Origin: Gracilimonas mengyeensis
GTDB taxonomy: Bacteria > Bacteroidota > Rhodothermia > Balneolales > Balneolaceae
NCBI RefSeq assembly: GCF_900182705.1
Contig: NZ_FXTP01000017.1
Coordinates: 1 to 64,000 of the forward strand
Reading direction: 5' to 3'
DNA: 64,000 nucleotides
This document shows positions 18,692 through 28,574 of the stretch, one piece after another (the stretch's first letter is position 1; each line of letters opens with the position of its first letter). Made by a program: the position numbers and the translations under genes. The notes beneath the pieces are model-generated. The model was not told the origin of the DNA, made no database searches, and was given only the letters and a program-made list of their open reading frames with translations.

Positions 18692-21013
18692 TTAAAATTC
18701 AATTCTGTAACTCAAATTAGGTACTACTACAGCCTCACGATCATCTTCAATGCGCTCTTTCTTGAGGTTGTATACATAACCGTAAAACTGCTGATAGCCG
18801 CTCACATTAATGACCTGCAGCGCCCATACCGTAGCAATGTTTTTTTTATTTTTTCGATACTCTAAAGTGATGTCACCGAACACAACATCCGGCTCCTGAT
18901 TGGCGTAAGCCCGGTATTCATCATAGAAAACTTCCCGCTCTTCAAAAGTCCTCATTCGATCCACCGGAGAAATCCGCTTGCCCCCCATCATATTTAAGCG
19001 GGCATTGATACTAAAATATCGCACCCGGTCTGGATCTCTGAACTCCCATTCCTTTCCACCTAAAAGAGTCACCAGATATCCGCGGTCAAAGCGGGTATTT
19101 CGCCAAACCTGATCACCACCCTTGTATCTTGATTCAAACAGAGATCCGGCAAAAAGCCCGTACCATCCATTTGAAAGGTTTCGTTCGAGCGTGAAGTCTA
19201 CCCCGTAGTTTTCGCCAACACCGTCATTTTCCATACGTTCCTCTAAAAACCAGTCTTCTTCCATGTTCAGTGCAGAAAAACTGGAATCTGGAATCACCGG
19301 AACATGCGAAAGCCACTGGTAATAGAATTCAAGATTCATAAATAGATTTTCACTTATTGACCGACTGTATCCGGCCACAAAATGATCAGCCTTAGTTAAA
19401 GTAAGTGAGCGGTTATCAGGATGTGCAAAATAGATGGAAAGCGGCTCCACTTGTGAGTGCCGGCCATAAGCCAAGCTAAAACTGTTTTTATTTGGTTTAA
19501 ACTGTACGGCCAAACGAGGCTCCAATGAAGTCGCATTCGTAAGCTCAAAATGCTGGAGATGAAAACCTCCTGTAATCAGAAATTTCCCAAAATCAAAGCG
19601 AGACTGAGTGAAGGCCTGATACAGGTAACTGTGTCCGGTTTCATCCAAAATCAGACGCATCGGCTCAGACGGATCATCCGAGTAGCGGGATTCCTGCCGA
19701 TAGCTCAACCGGTTTACCAAAGCGCCACTACGGTTCGTATGGCTACCGCTCACCTTGGTGTTCAGTACCGATTTGGCAGTTATTTTCCACGCTCTGCTGC
19801 GTATGTATTCACGGGGATACAGAGTAGAGCCATCCTCCGTATAGCGATCTAAATTCCAGTTGAAGCCACTACCGGAACCTACCAATGATGTGGACAGATA
19901 GGCTCGTTTCCCTAATAACAAGCGATGTTTGAATCCGGCAGCACCAAAGGCTGTAGGACTATCCACATCTTCCCGGTCGTAATGATAGGTCCAGTCCTCG
20001 GGATTATCTTCTGGCGGCCCACCTGAGTAATCGTTAGCCCCTATTCCCCAAAGACTAAAGGTGCCTGCTTTTCTGGTTGGTACATTAATTTTGTAGGATA
20101 AATTCTGATACCGGATAAGATCAGCTCCGTCAGGCAGCAAAGGGGCAATCAGCGAAAAGGTTGATAAGCGATAGTTAAACAGGTAAGACGCATCTCCTGC
20201 AATCGGTCCTTCTGAGGCCACATCAATCCCAATAATCCCGGCCTCCACCGTATGTTCGTATTGTCGGTTGTTGCCGTTGCGCAAATTTAAGTCGAAAACC
20301 CCGGATAAGGCATTGCCATATTCAGCGGGAAAAGCCCCGGTGTAAAAATCAGAATCCGCTACCAGTTGACTGCTGAGTGCCGTAATACCTCCTCCCCCAA
20401 GCACGGTGATATTGGCAAAATGGCTGGGTGTTGGAATCTCTACGCCCTCCATCTGCCAAAGCATTCCTTTTGGCGCATTACCCCGTATAACCAAAGCATT
20501 ATCATCCAGATTGCCTGCTACACCCGCAAATGAAGCCGCCAGCCGGGCTGGGTCATCAAAACCTCCTGCATACCGGGAGGCTTCTTCCATACTCAACTGC
20601 CGCGCACTGGAAACTGCCATCGCATTGATAGGCTGATTTTTGATCCTTCCGGGATTCACCACCACTTCCTCCATCTCTGTCACGGATTCAGTCATTGTGA
20701 TATTTAATACCACCTCGCGCGCCGAACCTACCATGATATCTGCCGCAACATGTGTCTCATATCCCACAAAAGAGAACCTTAGTGTTTGACGACCTACGGG
20801 CACCTGGTGTAAACTAAATCTACCGTTCGCATCTGTTGATGTGCCTTTGACCGGATCTGATTCCAGCAATAAAATGCTGACCCCAGCCAAAGGACTGCCG
20901 GAAGCCGCATCCGTTACTTGTCCCCGTATGGTTTGTGTAGGAACTTGTGCATTTACGAAAACAGTAGAAAAAAGACATACTATTACCGTACCCCAATAGA
21001 TGATATATTTCAT
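18692..21013 (-). CDS. TonB-dependent outer-membrane receptor with carboxypeptidase-like domain
   Basis: A 773-residue receptor. A signal peptide ends at VNAQ (about 23), a CarboxypepD_reg-like domain covers about 28-110 ('IRGQVTDAASGSPLAGVSIL', 'LRFSFVGYETH'), then a plug domain (about 115-245) and a barrel to the last residue (terminal Phe in 'NLSYRIEF'). Such receptors use TonB/ExbBD energy to import large ligands. No TonB box or SusD partner is identifiable, so the ligand is unknown. It is divergent from a WYL regulator whose start lies 112 bases away, which may control it. Confidence 0.9.
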   Translation of the reverse strand: MKYIIYWGTVIVCLFSTVFVNAQVPTQTIRGQVTDAASGSPLAGVSILLLESDPVKGTSTDANGRFSLHQVPVGRQTLRFSFVGYETHVAADIMVGSAREVVLNITMTESVTEMEEVVVNPGRIKNQPINAMAVSSARQLSMEEASRYAGGFDDPARLAASFAGVAGNLDDNALVIRGNAPKGMLWQMEGVEIPTPSHFANITVLGGGGITALSSQLVADSDFYTGAFPAEYGNALSGVFDLNLRNGNNRQYEHTVEAGIIGIDVASEGPIAGDASYLFNYRLSTFSLIAPLLPDGADLIRYQNLSYKINVPTRKAGTFSLWGIGANDYSGGPPEDNPEDWTYHYDREDVDSPTAFGAAGFKHRLLLGKRAYLSTSLVGSGSGFNWNLDRYTEDGSTLYPREYIRSRAWKITAKSVLNTKVSGSHTNRSGALVNRLSYRQESRYSDDPSEPMRLILDETGHSYLYQAFTQSRFDFGKFLITGGFHLQHFELTNATSLEPRLAVQFKPNKNSFSLAYGRHSQVEPLSIYFAHPDNRSLTLTKADHFVAGYSRSISENLFMNLEFYYQWLSHVPVIPDSSFSALNMEEDWFLEERMENDGVGENYGVDFTLERNLSNGWYGLFAGSLFESRYKGGDQVWRNTRFDRGYLVTLLGGKEWEFRDPDRVRYFSINARLNMMGGKRISPVDRMRTFEEREVFYDEYRAYANQEPDVVFGDITLEYRKNKKNIATVWALQVINVSGYQQFYGYVYNLKKERIEDDREAVVVPNLSYRIEF

Positions 21014-21125
21014 TAGTGACTTGTATTTTTCTTATTTGATACCCGCTATAATTTCCCCATTATATTTTATATATACAAAAAAAGCCTCTTTATTTTCATG
21101 TGGCCCAAACATTTATAGATTTAGA

Positions 21126-22076
21126 ATGAATCGCATTGACCGTCTTACCGCCATCATCATTTATTTGCAGGGACGAACGTATGTGACTGTTGAAGACTTG
21201 TCCGAACGGTATGGCATTAGCGGGCGGACAGTATATCGGGATTTGGCAGCCTTGCAGGAAGCCGGTGTTCCCATTGGCTCCGAACCGGGGCGCGGCTATT
21301 TTATAGTGAAGGGCTATCATCTCCCTCCAGTAATGTTTGATCGTAACGAAGCCTCAGCCCTGCTAGCAGGGGAGCGATTAATGCAGAAATGGAATCATAC
21401 CGAAATTGGGAAATCTTATTTGTCTGCATTGGATAAAGTACGTTCTGTATTGCCTCCGGATGAGAAAGAATATTTTGAGATACAGGATGAACACATGCAG
21501 GCTTTTCACTACAAAAATGAACACCTGCCCCAGCCGGATGACCGTATTTTTGTTTGGATGCAAAAAGCCATCTTTAAAAAGGAAGTCATTGAAATCTGCT
21601 ATGAGTCTCCTTATAAGGGAGAAAAAATTACACGGAATATTGAACCGTTGGGGCTTTTACTAAAGGACAACCAATGGTACCTGGCAGCCTGGTGCCGGCT
21701 ACGTAAGGATTACCGCATGTTTCGCCTGGATCGTTTTCATGATTTCAAATTAACCGGAAAGAAACTGCCTGATTCTTCTGATCATACACTGAAGGAATTC
21801 CATGCCCGGAATCTGGATAAGGAAAGAGAGCTGACCGAAGTAACAATATGGTTTAAACAAGATATGGTGCGTCTCATCGGTGATTCAAAATATCATCATG
21901 GCTGGGCCTGGGAGAAAGAAGTGGATGATGGGTTAGAAATCACCTTCCTCACCTCCCACCCGGAATACCTGGCCCGCTGGTCGTTACTTTGGGGTAATGG
22001 CGCTAAAGTGCTAAAACCGGAAAGTGTAAAAGAAAAAGCAAAAGCGTTGGTGAAAGAACTTTATGAGCATTATTAG
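21126..22076 (+). CDS. YafY-like transcriptional regulator (HTH-WYL)
   Basis: A 316-residue regulator. The N-terminal HTH_11 winged helix is seen in 'MNRIDRLTAIIIYLQGRTYV' and 'YGISGRTVYRDLAALQEAG' (about 29-47), followed by a WYL domain (about 135-215, 'NIEPLGLLLKDNQWYLAAWC') and a WCX C-terminal part. WYL proteins sense ligands, sometimes nucleic acids or cyclic nucleotides, and regulate neighbouring genes. I chose the ATG at 21126 over the longer reading from 21000, which would add 42 residues lacking similarity and overlap the divergent receptor gene. Confidence 0.92.
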   Translation: MNRIDRLTAIIIYLQGRTYVTVEDLSERYGISGRTVYRDLAALQEAGVPIGSEPGRGYFIVKGYHLPPVMFDRNEASALLAGERLMQKWNHTEIGKSYLSALDKVRSVLPPDEKEYFEIQDEHMQAFHYKNEHLPQPDDRIFVWMQKAIFKKEVIEICYESPYKGEKITRNIEPLGLLLKDNQWYLAAWCRLRKDYRMFRLDRFHDFKLTGKKLPDSSDHTLKEFHARNLDKERELTEVTIWFKQDMVRLIGDSKYHHGWAWEKEVDDGLEITFLTSHPEYLARWSLLWGNGAKVLKPESVKEKAKALVKELYEHY

Positions 22077-22095
22077 TAGAATTCGGGTATAATAT

Positions 22096-22126
22096 CACGG
22101 AGGTACACGGAGCAGTCACAGAGATA
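22096..22126 (+). repeat. left arm of inverted repeat bracketing the GxxExxY gene
   Basis: CACGGAGGTACACGGAGCAG followed by TCACAGAGATAT. Its reverse complement is found, with a few changes, at 22532-22572 on the other side of the 22153 gene. The internal CACGGAG/CACAGAG heptads recur within each arm. Confidence 0.75.
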
Positions 22127-22152
22127 TAGCGATTTATTTTGGGGAAAGGGAT

Positions 22153-22524
22153 ATGGAACTTAACAAGATAACTGAATTGATTATTGGCGGGGCCATTGAA
22201 GTACATAAATATTTAGGACCGGGGCTATTGGAGTCGTCTTATGAAGAATGCCTCGCTTATGAATTAAAAAATACCGGACTTTATTTACAGCGACAGGTTC
22301 CAGTCCCTGTTATTTATAAGGATATTCATTTGGATTGTGGATACAGGATAGATCTGTTAGTCGAGAATTCTGTAATCATTGAACTTAAAACCGTAGAAGC
22401 CCTACACCCTGTACATACCGCACAAATCCTTACCTATCTTAAATTTGCAAACAAACCACTGGGACTACTTATCAACTTTAACGTTACGCTCCTTAAAAAC
22501 GGACTTAAAAGATATCGTCTCTAG
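22153..22524 (+). CDS. GxxExxY family protein (PD-(D/E)xK nuclease-like fold)
   Basis: A 123-residue protein with the signature G24-L-L-E27-S-S-Y30 that names the family. A PD-(D/E)xK-like core can be followed through D67 ('GYRIDLLV'), E77 and K79 ('IIELKTVE'), so a nuclease-like fold is likely. The biological role is not established; members are scattered in genomes and behave as accessory genes. The ATG at 22153 is preceded by GGGGAAAGGG. The gene is exactly bracketed by inverted repeats (22096-22126 and 22532-22572), suggesting that gene plus flanks moved as one unit. Confidence 0.9.
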   Translation: MELNKITELIIGGAIEVHKYLGPGLLESSYEECLAYELKNTGLYLQRQVPVPVIYKDIHLDCGYRIDLLVENSVIIELKTVEALHPVHTAQILTYLKFANKPLGLLINFNVTLLKNGLKRYRL

Positions 22525-22531
22525 CATAGAA

Positions 22532-22572
22532 ATATCTCCGTACCCTCTGTGACTACTCCGTGTATCTCTGTG
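22532..22572 (-). repeat. right arm of inverted repeat bracketing the GxxExxY gene
   Basis: Read on the minus strand it is CACAGAGATACACGGAGTAG followed by TCACAGAGGGTACGGAGATAT, matching the left arm at 22096-22126 apart from a few substitutions and a 10-base extension. Confidence 0.75.
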
Positions 22573-22661
22573 TAATTTTATTGAGTCAATTCCATTGACA
22601 TAGGGTTGTCAGTAGCCGCTTGTACATTGCCTGCCAACCTTTTAACATTATCCCGATAATC

Positions 22662-23162
22662 ATGGAAAACGAAGTCAAAACCTCCCCTGTCATCACCCCA
22701 GAACAAATGCTCGAACACTGGCAAGGGCACCGCAGCCTCACCCGCCGAACCATTGAAGCCTTCCCCGAAGACAAACTTTTCACCCACACCATTGGTGGAA
22801 TGCGTCCTTTTTCTGAAATGGTCATAGAGATGATCAAGATGGCCGCGCCGGGAGCCAAGGGCATTGCCACCGGAGAATGGGGCGAATGGGGTACCTTTGA
22901 AGCAGATGGCCTGTCCACTACCCCGAAAACCAAGGAAGAATTACTGGAACTTTGGGATTGGAGCACCGACCAAATCAACCATTGGTGGGCAAAAATTCCC
23001 GCAGGACGATTACAGGAAAAAGATGTAGCCTTTGGGCAATGGGAAGGCCTAACCTGGTGGCACCTCTTTTACTTTATTGACAATGAAATTCATCACCGCG
23101 GGCAAGGATATGTTTATCTCCGCTCGCTGGATATTGAACCTCCTTTCTTCTGGGAACGATGA
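22662..23162 (+). CDS. DinB family protein
   Basis: A 166-residue four-helix-bundle protein of the DinB/YfiT superfamily, which includes metal-dependent thiol transferases and many damage-inducible proteins without known function. The metal-type histidine motif is 'FIDNEIHHRGQGYVYLRSL' near residues 138-156. I start at the ATG at 22662; the upstream TTG frame adds 14 residues with no similarity. The following gene is another DinB protein, giving a pair separated by a palindrome. Confidence 0.88.
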   Translation: MENEVKTSPVITPEQMLEHWQGHRSLTRRTIEAFPEDKLFTHTIGGMRPFSEMVIEMIKMAAPGAKGIATGEWGEWGTFEADGLSTTPKTKEELLELWDWSTDQINHWWAKIPAGRLQEKDVAFGQWEGLTWWHLFYFIDNEIHHRGQGYVYLRSLDIEPPFFWER

Positions 23163-23167
23163 TAATT

Positions 23168-23232
23168 AACCGCGAAGACGCAGAGAGCGCTAAAACATCA
23201 ATAGCATAGCGTTCTTTGCGCCCTTAGCGGTT
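23168..23232. repeat. imperfect palindrome of the CGCAGAG/CTTTGCG class
   Basis: AACCGCGAAGACGCAGAGAG faces TTCTTTGCGCCCTTAGCGGTT across an AT-rich centre. It sits in the gap between the two DinB genes and is of the same type as 4774-4838. Confidence 0.7.
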
Positions 23233-23262
23233 TTAAAAGAATAAATCTTTAAAACTGTCACC

Positions 23263-23766
23263 ATGCAACATCCTGCCATAACACAATACAAATACCACCA
23301 ATGGGCGAATGATCGAATCTTTGGTCGATTACTTGAATTACCAGACGAAGTATATGACCAATCCATCAAAAGCGTATTTAACTCCATTCAGGAAGTGCTT
23401 GCCCACATATACCAAACCGATGGCATGTGGTTGAGTGTAATGTCTGGGGATGATTTTGCTCAAACCGTAGAGACACTAAAACAGATAAAAGAAAAGTGCG
23501 ATAACAAATCTCTTACTCAGATTGATGATCTTTATAAAGCAATGAATACGCAGTACCTCGATTTCCTCAACAAGCAGGATGATCTCGACAGAGAACTTAC
23601 CATCAAGCCCCCCAAATACGGCCCTCTTGAAATTTCCGTAACCGAAATGGTTAAGCATGTGGTTAACCATGGTACTTACCACCGGGGAAACATTACTGCC
23701 ATGTTGCGTCAACAGGGGCACGCCGGCGTACCTACCGATTACATCTTTTACCTATATGATCGATAA
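23263..23766 (+). CDS. DinB family protein
   Basis: A 167-residue DinB superfamily member. The three usual metal-binding histidines are visible: 'EVLAHIYQTDGMWL' (about His49), and 'HVVNHGTYHRGNITAML' (about His132 and His136). This form resembles Bacillus DinB more closely than the upstream paralogue does. Substrate unknown, cytoplasmic. The ATG at 23263 follows the palindrome by 30 bases. Confidence 0.9.
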   Translation: MQHPAITQYKYHQWANDRIFGRLLELPDEVYDQSIKSVFNSIQEVLAHIYQTDGMWLSVMSGDDFAQTVETLKQIKEKCDNKSLTQIDDLYKAMNTQYLDFLNKQDDLDRELTIKPPKYGPLEISVTEMVKHVVNHGTYHRGNITAMLRQQGHAGVPTDYIFYLYDR

Positions 23767-23932
23767 AAGTGCCACGTCTATCATGCAGCTAATTTGAACA
23801 AACGAACTCTATTCACCTCCAAAAACGATATAAAATTTTTAAGCATCGGAAGCACTATTTTTAGCACCTGTTTTTTATCCAAGCTGATTATTGATACCTT
23901 GTCTGTCGGACATTTTAAAGGCTTTTCCGATC

Positions 23933-24559
23933 ATGCACATATCATTGCCCGAAAATGAAAAAGCGTTAGGTATTTTAAAGGAACAGGGGCCGGTTTCTAT
24001 CTCTGAGATGGCGGATCACCTGAACATTACCAACGAAGGCGCCCGCTTCCATCTACTTAAGCTTCAAAAGGAAGAGTTGGTAAAAGCCAAAACCAAGATT
24101 GAAGGCCGCGGACGCCCAAAACAAATATGGAGCCTGACACAAAAAGGCCATGACCGCTTTCCCAATAAACATGCTGAACTCACGGTAAATATCATTCACA
24201 TGGTACAGGAAACCCTGGGTGAAGACGCACTGAAGCGGATTATTGGACAGCATCAGAATAAGATGCTCAGCCGGTATGAGGAACAAATACCCGATGACAT
24301 GAAGTTAGAAGATCGCGTCTCCAAGCTTACAGAGATACGCTCTAAAGACGGTTATATGGCTGAATACCATAAGACTGATGATCATTTCATCTTTATCGAA
24401 AATCATTGTCCTATTTGCTCGGCAGCTAAAGTTTGTCAGGGATTTTGTGATGCGGAATTGGCAACCTTCCAAGCAATTTTAGGAGAAGATGTTACGGTAG
24501 AACGCACCGAACATATCGTAAGCGGTAAACGCAGATGTGCCTATAAAATCTCCAAATAG
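23933..24559 (+). CDS. SufR-like HTH transcriptional regulator with Fe-S cysteines
   Basis: A 208-residue protein. An N-terminal winged helix ('VSISEMADHLNITNEGARFH', about 19-38, then 'GRGRPKQIWSLTQKG') is followed by a helical dimer part and a C-terminal cysteine cluster: 'ENHCPICSAAKVCQGFC' (about 157-173) and 'SGKRRCAYKI'. This spacing matches SufR, the [4Fe-4S] repressor of Fe-S assembly genes. No suf genes are nearby, so the target is unknown and it could be a paralogue sensing redox or iron. The ATG at 23933 is preferred over the TTG at 23891. Confidence 0.85.
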   Translation: MHISLPENEKALGILKEQGPVSISEMADHLNITNEGARFHLLKLQKEELVKAKTKIEGRGRPKQIWSLTQKGHDRFPNKHAELTVNIIHMVQETLGEDALKRIIGQHQNKMLSRYEEQIPDDMKLEDRVSKLTEIRSKDGYMAEYHKTDDHFIFIENHCPICSAAKVCQGFCDAELATFQAILGEDVTVERTEHIVSGKRRCAYKISK

Positions 24560-24620
24560 TATGGATGCCTTCCTTATTTTCCCTTTTCTTTCAAACTATT
24601 CCTGAATCTCAAATATAGTG

Positions 24621-25028
24621 ATGGCATCTGATCCAGTACATCTATTTGTATATGGCACACTCAAGATAGGCTGTAAAAATCCGACAGCCCGTTTCTTACA
24701 CTCCACCCAAAAACACGTGGGCAAAGCCCATTTTCCCGGCAAACTTTTCAGGGTAAGCTTTTATCCGGGAGCCGTTTACGTACCTGAATCAGATAACAAG
24801 GTTTATGGCGACCTCTTTGAAATCACCAGTCAAAGAGAACGACTTTTTTCCGTTTTGGATGAATATGAAGGCATTGGCAATACATTTGACGCCGCCCAGG
24901 AATTCAAACGAAAGACGATCCCGGTTCACTATCAGGGAGAACAAATCCCGACTTTAAGCTATCTCTTTGATCAGGATTACAGCTCCTACCCTCTGATAGA
25001 ATCCGGTAATTTTGAAATATTCGAATAA
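24621..25028 (+). CDS. gamma-glutamylcyclotransferase (AIG2/GGCT-like) protein
   Basis: A 135-residue protein of the GGCT fold. 'VHLFVYGTLKIGCKN' (6-20) contains the YGTL loop that binds the gamma-glutamyl group, and the catalytic glutamate is expected in 'LDEYEGIGN' (about 76). Such enzymes convert gamma-glutamyl amines or dipeptides to 5-oxoproline. A GTG lies directly before the ATG; the ATG is the simpler start. Confidence 0.87.
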   Translation: MASDPVHLFVYGTLKIGCKNPTARFLHSTQKHVGKAHFPGKLFRVSFYPGAVYVPESDNKVYGDLFEITSQRERLFSVLDEYEGIGNTFDAAQEFKRKTIPVHYQGEQIPTLSYLFDQDYSSYPLIESGNFEIFE

Positions 25029-25511
25029 CTACCGACCACATTGAGGTCTCCCTATATTTTGGTTCTCCTCGTAAGATAAATCTGCCTCCCATCTCATCTA
25101 CAACAAATATATCATGCACTCTTGCGCACAGCATTTTTCTTCAGATATGCATTGAGTTTGATTTAACAAGTTTAGTCTCCCGTTACACTTTACCTGAGAC
25201 AAAGCGCTTCCACTTTTTATGTGCTTTTTTCGTAGAGATAAGTCATCCACAAAAACCCCTCTATCCTACTATAAATAAATGATTAACAGGAAAGTGTGAT
25301 TTACCAAAGCCTCAATACTTCCTACTCCACTTTTCAATGAAGCACGAAATCTGAGTTCTTTATTAGATTTTTCTTGACAGACATCGTTTTTTTGCGCAAG
25401 TTAAGTTATCGGTTAAGTAAAAAATCGTAATTAATTAGTGGATTAGAGTTACCGGTTACTAATCTTAGTAACCAAGGGTATGATTTTATTCGGGATAAAA
25501 GTTCACACCTA
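25029..25511 (+). promoter_or_regulatory. regulatory gap before the TonB receptor, with a palindrome at 25454-25473
   Basis: This 483-base gap has no gene. The only clear signal is GGTTACT-AATCTT-AGTAACC, a perfect 7-bp inverted repeat 38 bases before the receptor start, preceded by TTGACA at about 25374. A regulator site controlling the receptor/beta-helix transcript is a reasonable guess. Confidence 0.4.
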
Positions 25512-28505
25512 ATGAAACCAAAGCAGCTTTTTATGAAATACATATTTCTCTTTCTATGCCTAACATTATCAAATCATTTACTTTATGCTCAAGGTACTAT
25601 CGAAGGTGTCGTCACCGACCAGCTTAGCGAAGAAACCTTAGTGGGCGCCAGTGTATTTATTATTGGAACTTCACTTGGAACCGCTACCAATATAGAAGGT
25701 GAATATACTATTAGAAGAGTGCCCACCGGCGATATCCAGTTACGTGTGTCATATATCGGTTATGAATCTAAAGTTATTGACCTGACCGTAACGGAAGATA
25801 CCGTAATTACTTTGAATGTAGAGCTGCTGGCTGCTTCTATTGAAGGTGAGGAAATTAACATCACCGCCCAGGCAAGAGGACAAATAGCTGCCATCAACCA
25901 GCAAAAAGCTTCCGATGCTATAGTAAATGTCATTTCAGAAGAAAAAATCCAGGAACTGCCTGATGCAAACGCCGCAGAATCAATAGGCCGGCTATCGGGG
26001 GTTTCCATCCAGCGTTCCGGAGGCGAGGCCAATAAAGTTATGTTGCGTGGATTGAGCGATAAGTATTTAACGGTTACAGTAGATGGCGTTCGTTTACCAG
26101 CTACGGATGCCTTAGGCCGTGGAATTGACCTGAGTGCTATTTCTCAAAACTCTCTCGCGGGTATTGAACTCTTTAAATCTATTACTCCGGATAAAGACGG
26201 TGATGCCATTGCCGGGTCCATTAACCTGGTAACACGGCAGGCACCCTCTGAACGTATGTTTAGGGTGATAGCAAAAGGCAGCTATAACGAAATCATGAAT
26301 TCTGCCAGTCAATATGAATTTAGCGGCAAGTACGGGGAGCGCTTTTTTGATGATCTCGTCGGTTTACAAATCAATGGAAACTTAGAACGAAAGATCCGAA
26401 GCAACGAACGTAGTTCTATTTCTTATTCAACCGATACAGATAATGAAGACGAATACTATATAAGTGGTGCTAATCTGCGTTTTACCGACGAAATAAGAAC
26501 CCGTAATGGATTCGGTGGTATTGTAGATGTTAATACGGCTGATAATGGAAACATAAAACTATCTACCTCCTACAGCTTCACCAAAAGAGATTACTTAAAT
26601 CATAACAGGGACTATCCAGCATCAACCCGGGATGTATTCTATTCTTACAGAGAAACCGAGCAAGAGATTTCGATTCTGACCAATTCCATTATTGGAGAAA
26701 ATTATTTTCTGGGGATGGATGCTAACTGGGGAGCATCATATACACGCTCTGAATCTAAAACTCCCTTCGATTACGAGCTGACTTTCAAAGAAGCGAATGG
26801 GATGGAAAATGTCCCCCGGATAGAAAGTGACCCAGAACAGTTGATTTCATATGCACGGAATAATTTTCGGGCTGCAACCATAGACGAAGGCTACGAATAC
26901 AGCCAGGACAATAGTCAGGGAGAGCTTTCTGCCTACATTGATCTTAAAACTCAGTATAACATTGGAGATGCTGTTACAGCAGAAATTAAAGGTGGTGCCA
27001 AGTTCAGATCACAAAGCCGCCAGAATACCAGCTTACGGAAATTTGCTCCCTACCGGCTTGGTTTCTGGAGAGCTTATGAACAACTGGATGATGGGACTAT
27101 TGTAGATAAAGATTTCAGTGGCACCTATTTCGAGGATTTTTATGAAAGTTTTCAAGAAAATCCGGCATTCCGTCAAATCTCTTTCAGCAGCTTCCTGGCT
27201 TCAAATCCTGATTCCAAGTTTATTCTTGACGACTGGAAGATGAATCCCTTAATCAGCAGAGATCGTTTCCGCCAGTGGTACAACCTTAATATCGATGGGG
27301 TGAACCAAAATGGCACGCAACCTGAGTATTATGATGATCCTTCCTCAGAAGCCAATACTTATGATATAACGGAGACCGTTTCAGCCGCCTATCTCATGAA
27401 CACCTTTAAGTTTGGACAACGGGTTACAGCTATTGCCGGAGTTCGAATGGAGCAAGAGAATCATGATTACGAAAACAAATACTCTCCAAGACAAATCGGT
27501 GGATTTCCTATACCAGAACAAGGGGTTACAAGAGATACTTCTTCAACCTATTCCGAAACCATCTTTCTCCCCCATCTGCATTTAAATATCAAAACCACCG
27601 ATTTTATGAATGTGAGGCTGGCTGGTTACAGAGCCTTAGCCCGCCCGGATTATAATATGCGGTTACTATCCTTTTTTGCCTGGAGAGATTCTGAAACAGG
27701 CGGTGACAGGATTTTTATTACCGGTAACCCCATCCTTAAAACATCCAAAGCATGGAACTTTGAATTAAGCACGGCATTCCACGGGAATAAGATTGGCTTG
27801 TTCACCATCTCTGCCTTTTACAAGCAGATCGATGATATGTATCACATGCTAAACGGGCTATCCACCAAAGACAATGTAATTCTTGAAGAGCTCGGTTTAG
27901 ATATCGAATCTCCCCACACGGCTGGTTACCGCTTATATGTACCCTATAACTCACCGGATCCTTCCTTTGTAAGAGGGATAGAAATTGACCATCAAATTAA
28001 CTTTTCCTGGTTGCCAGGATTGTTACGAAATATCGTACTGAATTATAATGTCTCGCTTGTGAATTCAGAAACTACATTAAGAGGCCAAAGAACTGATACA
28101 ACCTATGTAGAGGATCCTATTCTTGGGGAGTTGCCACGTTACAATCCAGTTCCAATTATCTACACACAGGAGATGGAAAACCAACCTGAATTATTTGGAA
28201 ATATTTCTCTGGGATATGACATCGGCGGATTTTCGGGCCGGGTATCCCTCTTCCACCAAGCTGAATACTATCGCTCATTTTCTCCAAGAGGGACCAATGA
28301 CCCGCTCTCAGGAGCGTATACCAAAGTGGACGTGACTTTGAATTATAAGTTCACAGATTATCTAACGGTAATGGCCAATTTCAACAATATCACAAGTATG
28401 AAAGAAGAGAATATTCGCCATAACCGACGTGCCGGTTACAAAGTACCAACCTCGACAGAATTTTACGGAATGACCTTTGATTTTGGAGTCAGGATAGATC
28501 TTTAA
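25512..28505 (+). CDS. large TonB-dependent receptor
   Basis: A 997-residue outer-membrane receptor. A signal peptide (ending LLYAQG, about 33), a CarboxypepD_reg-like domain (about 35-118, 'VVTDQLSEETLVGASVFIIG'), a plug (about 128-245 with 'SDAIVNVISEEKIQELPDAN') and a barrel ending 'MTFDFGVRIDL'. The 'ELPDANAAESIGRLSGVSIQ' plug text is typical of receptors for oligosaccharides in marine Bacteroidetes and Proteobacteria. The gene is followed 69 bases later by a secreted beta-helix protein, so the two are probably one operon in which the beta-helix protein supplies or binds the ligand. Met8 is an alternative start. Confidence 0.93.
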   Translation: MKPKQLFMKYIFLFLCLTLSNHLLYAQGTIEGVVTDQLSEETLVGASVFIIGTSLGTATNIEGEYTIRRVPTGDIQLRVSYIGYESKVIDLTVTEDTVITLNVELLAASIEGEEINITAQARGQIAAINQQKASDAIVNVISEEKIQELPDANAAESIGRLSGVSIQRSGGEANKVMLRGLSDKYLTVTVDGVRLPATDALGRGIDLSAISQNSLAGIELFKSITPDKDGDAIAGSINLVTRQAPSERMFRVIAKGSYNEIMNSASQYEFSGKYGERFFDDLVGLQINGNLERKIRSNERSSISYSTDTDNEDEYYISGANLRFTDEIRTRNGFGGIVDVNTADNGNIKLSTSYSFTKRDYLNHNRDYPASTRDVFYSYRETEQEISILTNSIIGENYFLGMDANWGASYTRSESKTPFDYELTFKEANGMENVPRIESDPEQLISYARNNFRAATIDEGYEYSQDNSQGELSAYIDLKTQYNIGDAVTAEIKGGAKFRSQSRQNTSLRKFAPYRLGFWRAYEQLDDGTIVDKDFSGTYFEDFYESFQENPAFRQISFSSFLASNPDSKFILDDWKMNPLISRDRFRQWYNLNIDGVNQNGTQPEYYDDPSSEANTYDITETVSAAYLMNTFKFGQRVTAIAGVRMEQENHDYENKYSPRQIGGFPIPEQGVTRDTSSTYSETIFLPHLHLNIKTTDFMNVRLAGYRALARPDYNMRLLSFFAWRDSETGGDRIFITGNPILKTSKAWNFELSTAFHGNKIGLFTISAFYKQIDDMYHMLNGLSTKDNVILEELGLDIESPHTAGYRLYVPYNSPDPSFVRGIEIDHQINFSWLPGLLRNIVLNYNVSLVNSETTLRGQRTDTTYVEDPILGELPRYNPVPIIYTQEMENQPELFGNISLGYDIGGFSGRVSLFHQAEYYRSFSPRGTNDPLSGAYTKVDVTLNYKFTDYLTVMANFNNITSMKEENIRHNRRAGYKVPTSTEFYGMTFDFGVRIDL

Positions 28506-28574
28506 TAAACACAATAATTTAGAGGATTTTCTCTAATACAAACAGAAACAAATAATAAATAGGAGGTATCAATT

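Noticed and set aside
22662-23766. Reading the two DinB genes as one toxin or defence module
   Set aside because: They are ordinary DinB superfamily members with no partner genes of a defence system nearby.
24618-24620. GTG start for the GGCT-like gene
   Set aside because: It is directly followed by an ATG in frame; the ATG is a simpler start and adds no missing domain text.
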